This document shows positions 5,959-6,706 of a stretch of DNA of 6,706 nucleotides, in pieces. The position numbers and the translations under genes are program-made. Below the pieces are notes generated by a model that ran no database searches, had not been told where the DNA came from, and saw only the letters and a program-made list of their open reading frames with translations. The stretch covers positions 1 through 6,706 of the forward strand of contig WQWG01000040.1 in the NCBI GenBank assembly GCA_009785435.1, in the 5' to 3' direction. This stretch comes from Clostridiales bacterium. GTDB lineage: Bacteria; Bacillota; Clostridia; Peptostreptococcales; Anaerovoracaceae. How positions within the stretch are numbered: the first letter of the stretch is position 1; each line of letters begins with the position of its first letter.

Positions 5959-6298
5959 TTAATCTCACCCCTTCATTTTTTACAGCCCAATAAAAAGGTA
6001 TTGTTTCATACCATTCTTCAAAAAAATTGGAGCTCAATACAATAGGTGCGAGCAATACCGTGTAACTGTATTTTTTATCAACCTTAGACATAAGCGCTAC
6101 AATATCATCGGTGTAGATTCTTTCCTCTTCCCTTGGTATATCCACAAGAATCGCAATATCAACATCCGACTCTTGATCATAATCGCCACGGGCATACGAG
6201 CCAAAAAGAATTACATCCTTAAGCTTTTTACCGAAAATATTTTTTGTCCCCTCAACGAAGTCGTTAAGAATCATGTCAAGTTCAATTTTCGTACACAT
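5951..6298 (-). CDS. Minimal nucleotidyltransferase (MNT, MntA-like)
   Basis: This 115-residue protein has the polymerase-beta-superfamily motif GSX10DXD: Gly33-Ser34 in LFGSYARGD and Asp45-X-Asp47 in SDVDIAILVD. These residues hold the nucleotide and the metal ions. The third acidic residue seen in larger members is not obvious; YSYTVLLAP (78-86) occupies the strand where it would be expected. The length is typical of stand-alone MNT proteins paired with HEPN proteins, and antitoxin-like nucleotidyl transfer to the HEPN partner is the probable role. ATG at 6298 is preferred: GAGGG (6309-6313) is 10 nt upstream, while an in-frame GTG at 6307 is one base from it. It is the first gene of its operon, with a near-consensus promoter 50-80 bp upstream, next to the tRNA cluster. 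The A+T content looks high, like that of the HEPN gene. Confidence 0.92.
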   Translation of the reverse strand: MCTKIELDMILNDFVEGTKNIFGKKLKDVILFGSYARGDYDQESDVDIAILVDIPREEERIYTDDIVALMSKVDKKYSYTVLLAPIVLSSNFFEEWYETIPFYWAVKNEGVRLNV

Positions 6299-6347
6299 TC
6301 TTTTCACACCCTCTTGTTATCTGTTTTTCTATTGCTTTCTTAACTAA

Positions 6348-6376
6348 ATTATATGCCGTATCCCGCTCAATGGCAA
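6348..6376 (-). promoter_or_regulatory. Sigma-A-type promoter of the MNT/HEPN operon
   Basis: On the minus strand: -35 TTGCCA (6371-6376, 5/6), a 17-bp spacer, and -10 TATAAT (6348-6353, 6/6). The predicted start is near 6341 with a leader of about 43 nt. I saw no clear operator palindrome over it. Confidence 0.8.
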
Positions 6377-6449
6377 GCGTTTCTTGTCATTCTGCCACGG
6401 CAATCATTTCCGGCACAGCGCTAAATGCCCTATCCATATTTAAGCAAAT

Positions 6450-6489
6450 AAAAAAACTCTCAAATACACACGAAGTGCTTCGAGAGTTT
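6450..6489 (-). terminator. Rho-independent terminator of the tRNA operon
   Basis: In the minus-strand RNA an 8-bp stem AAACTCTC/GAGAGTTT (6482-6489 with 6454-6461) is followed by a run of seven U (6456-6450). The loop holds a small inner palindrome (CGAAG/CTTCG, 6471-6482). It begins 8 bp after the tRNA-Cys CCA end. Some of the stem's A residues are shared with the U run. Confidence 0.85.
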
Positions 6490-6497
6490 GATTGCTT

Positions 6498-6572
<75 letters not shown>

Positions 6573-6588
6573 GCGTATCATTTAAAAA

Positions 6589-6663
6589 TGGCTAGGGTAG
6601 GAGGATTCGAACCTCCGAGTGACGGAATCAGAATCCGTTGCCTTACCACTTGGCGATACCCCA
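6589..6663 (-). tRNA. tRNA-Gln (CTG)
   Basis: A complete cloverleaf with acceptor stem TGGGGTA (6663-6657) paired with TACCCTA (6599-6593); it starts with U as tRNA-Gln commonly does. The anticodon stem ACGGA/TCCGT closes loop TTCTGAT with anticodon CTG at 6631-6629. The T arm is GGAGG-TTCGAAT-CCTCC, the discriminator is G, and CCA is encoded. It reads CAG codons; a TTG-anticodon tRNA-Gln must exist elsewhere. Its D-arm region shares 16 identical bases with the neighbouring tRNA-Cys. Confidence 0.95.
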
Positions 6664-6679
6664 CTGTTTGTTTAAAATT

Positions 6680-6706
6680 TGGGGTGGATGATGGGGCTCG
6701 AACCCA
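6680..6706 (-). tRNA. tRNA 3' end, probably tRNA-His (partial)
   Basis: The 3' 27 bases of a tRNA are present: T arm TGGG-TTCGAGC-CCCA, acceptor strand CATCCAC (6690-6684), discriminator C (6683) and encoded CCA. The anticodon lies outside the window. A C at the discriminator position is characteristic of bacterial tRNA-His, so that identity is inferred. It is 16 bp upstream of tRNA-Gln in the same transcript. Confidence 0.65.

Overview
The window looks like chromosomal DNA from a Bacillota/Clostridia-type bacterium. Evidence is GGAGG-like ribosome binding sites, sigma-A-type promoters, stem-plus-U-run terminators, tRNAs with encoded CCA, and protein families common in clostridial genomes (YafY-type WYL regulator, AlkZ-related protein, ATPase/DUF4143). 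No species can be named from this alone. Almost everything reads on the minus strand; the only plus-strand gene is at the left edge.

Layout, left to right: (i) 1-760, the C-terminal part of an M20-family metallo-amidohydrolase on the plus strand, followed by three consecutive hairpins (771-843) and a terminator (872-900) that lies inside the 3' end of the converging gene. (ii) 2542-871 on the minus strand, a compact three-gene operon: a pyridoxamine-5'-phosphate-oxidase-fold flavoprotein, a small cysteine-rich protein of unknown function, and an AlkZ-related protein. (iii) 3980-2664 on the minus strand, an AAA+ ATPase with a DUF4143 region and its own strong promoter. (iv) 4978-4076 on the minus strand, a YafY-type HTH/WYL transcription regulator. 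(v) 6298-5142 on the minus strand, a second operon: a minimal nucleotidyltransferase (MNT), an overlapping HEPN protein, and a 120-residue protein of unknown function, bounded by a clear promoter (6348-6376) and a clear terminator (5117-5079). (vi) 6706-6498 on the minus strand, the end of a tRNA operon: His (partial, inferred), Gln(CTG), Cys(GCA), closed by a terminator (6489-6450).

The most informative non-coding signal is a pair of near-identical palindromes. One (5035-5056) sits against the extended -10 of the WYL regulator gene; the other (2587-2610) lies just upstream of the flavoprotein operon. Both have 8-bp arms separated by 6 bp, and their arms differ by a compensated pair of substitutions. 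This suggests that the WYL protein controls both itself and the flavoprotein/Cys-protein/AlkZ-related operon, with the ATPase gene an unrelated passenger between them. The MNT/HEPN pair beside the tRNA genes is probably a toxin-antitoxin-like or defence-related module.

No intergenic stretch exceeds 300 bases. I saw no CRISPR array, insertion sequence or replication origin.
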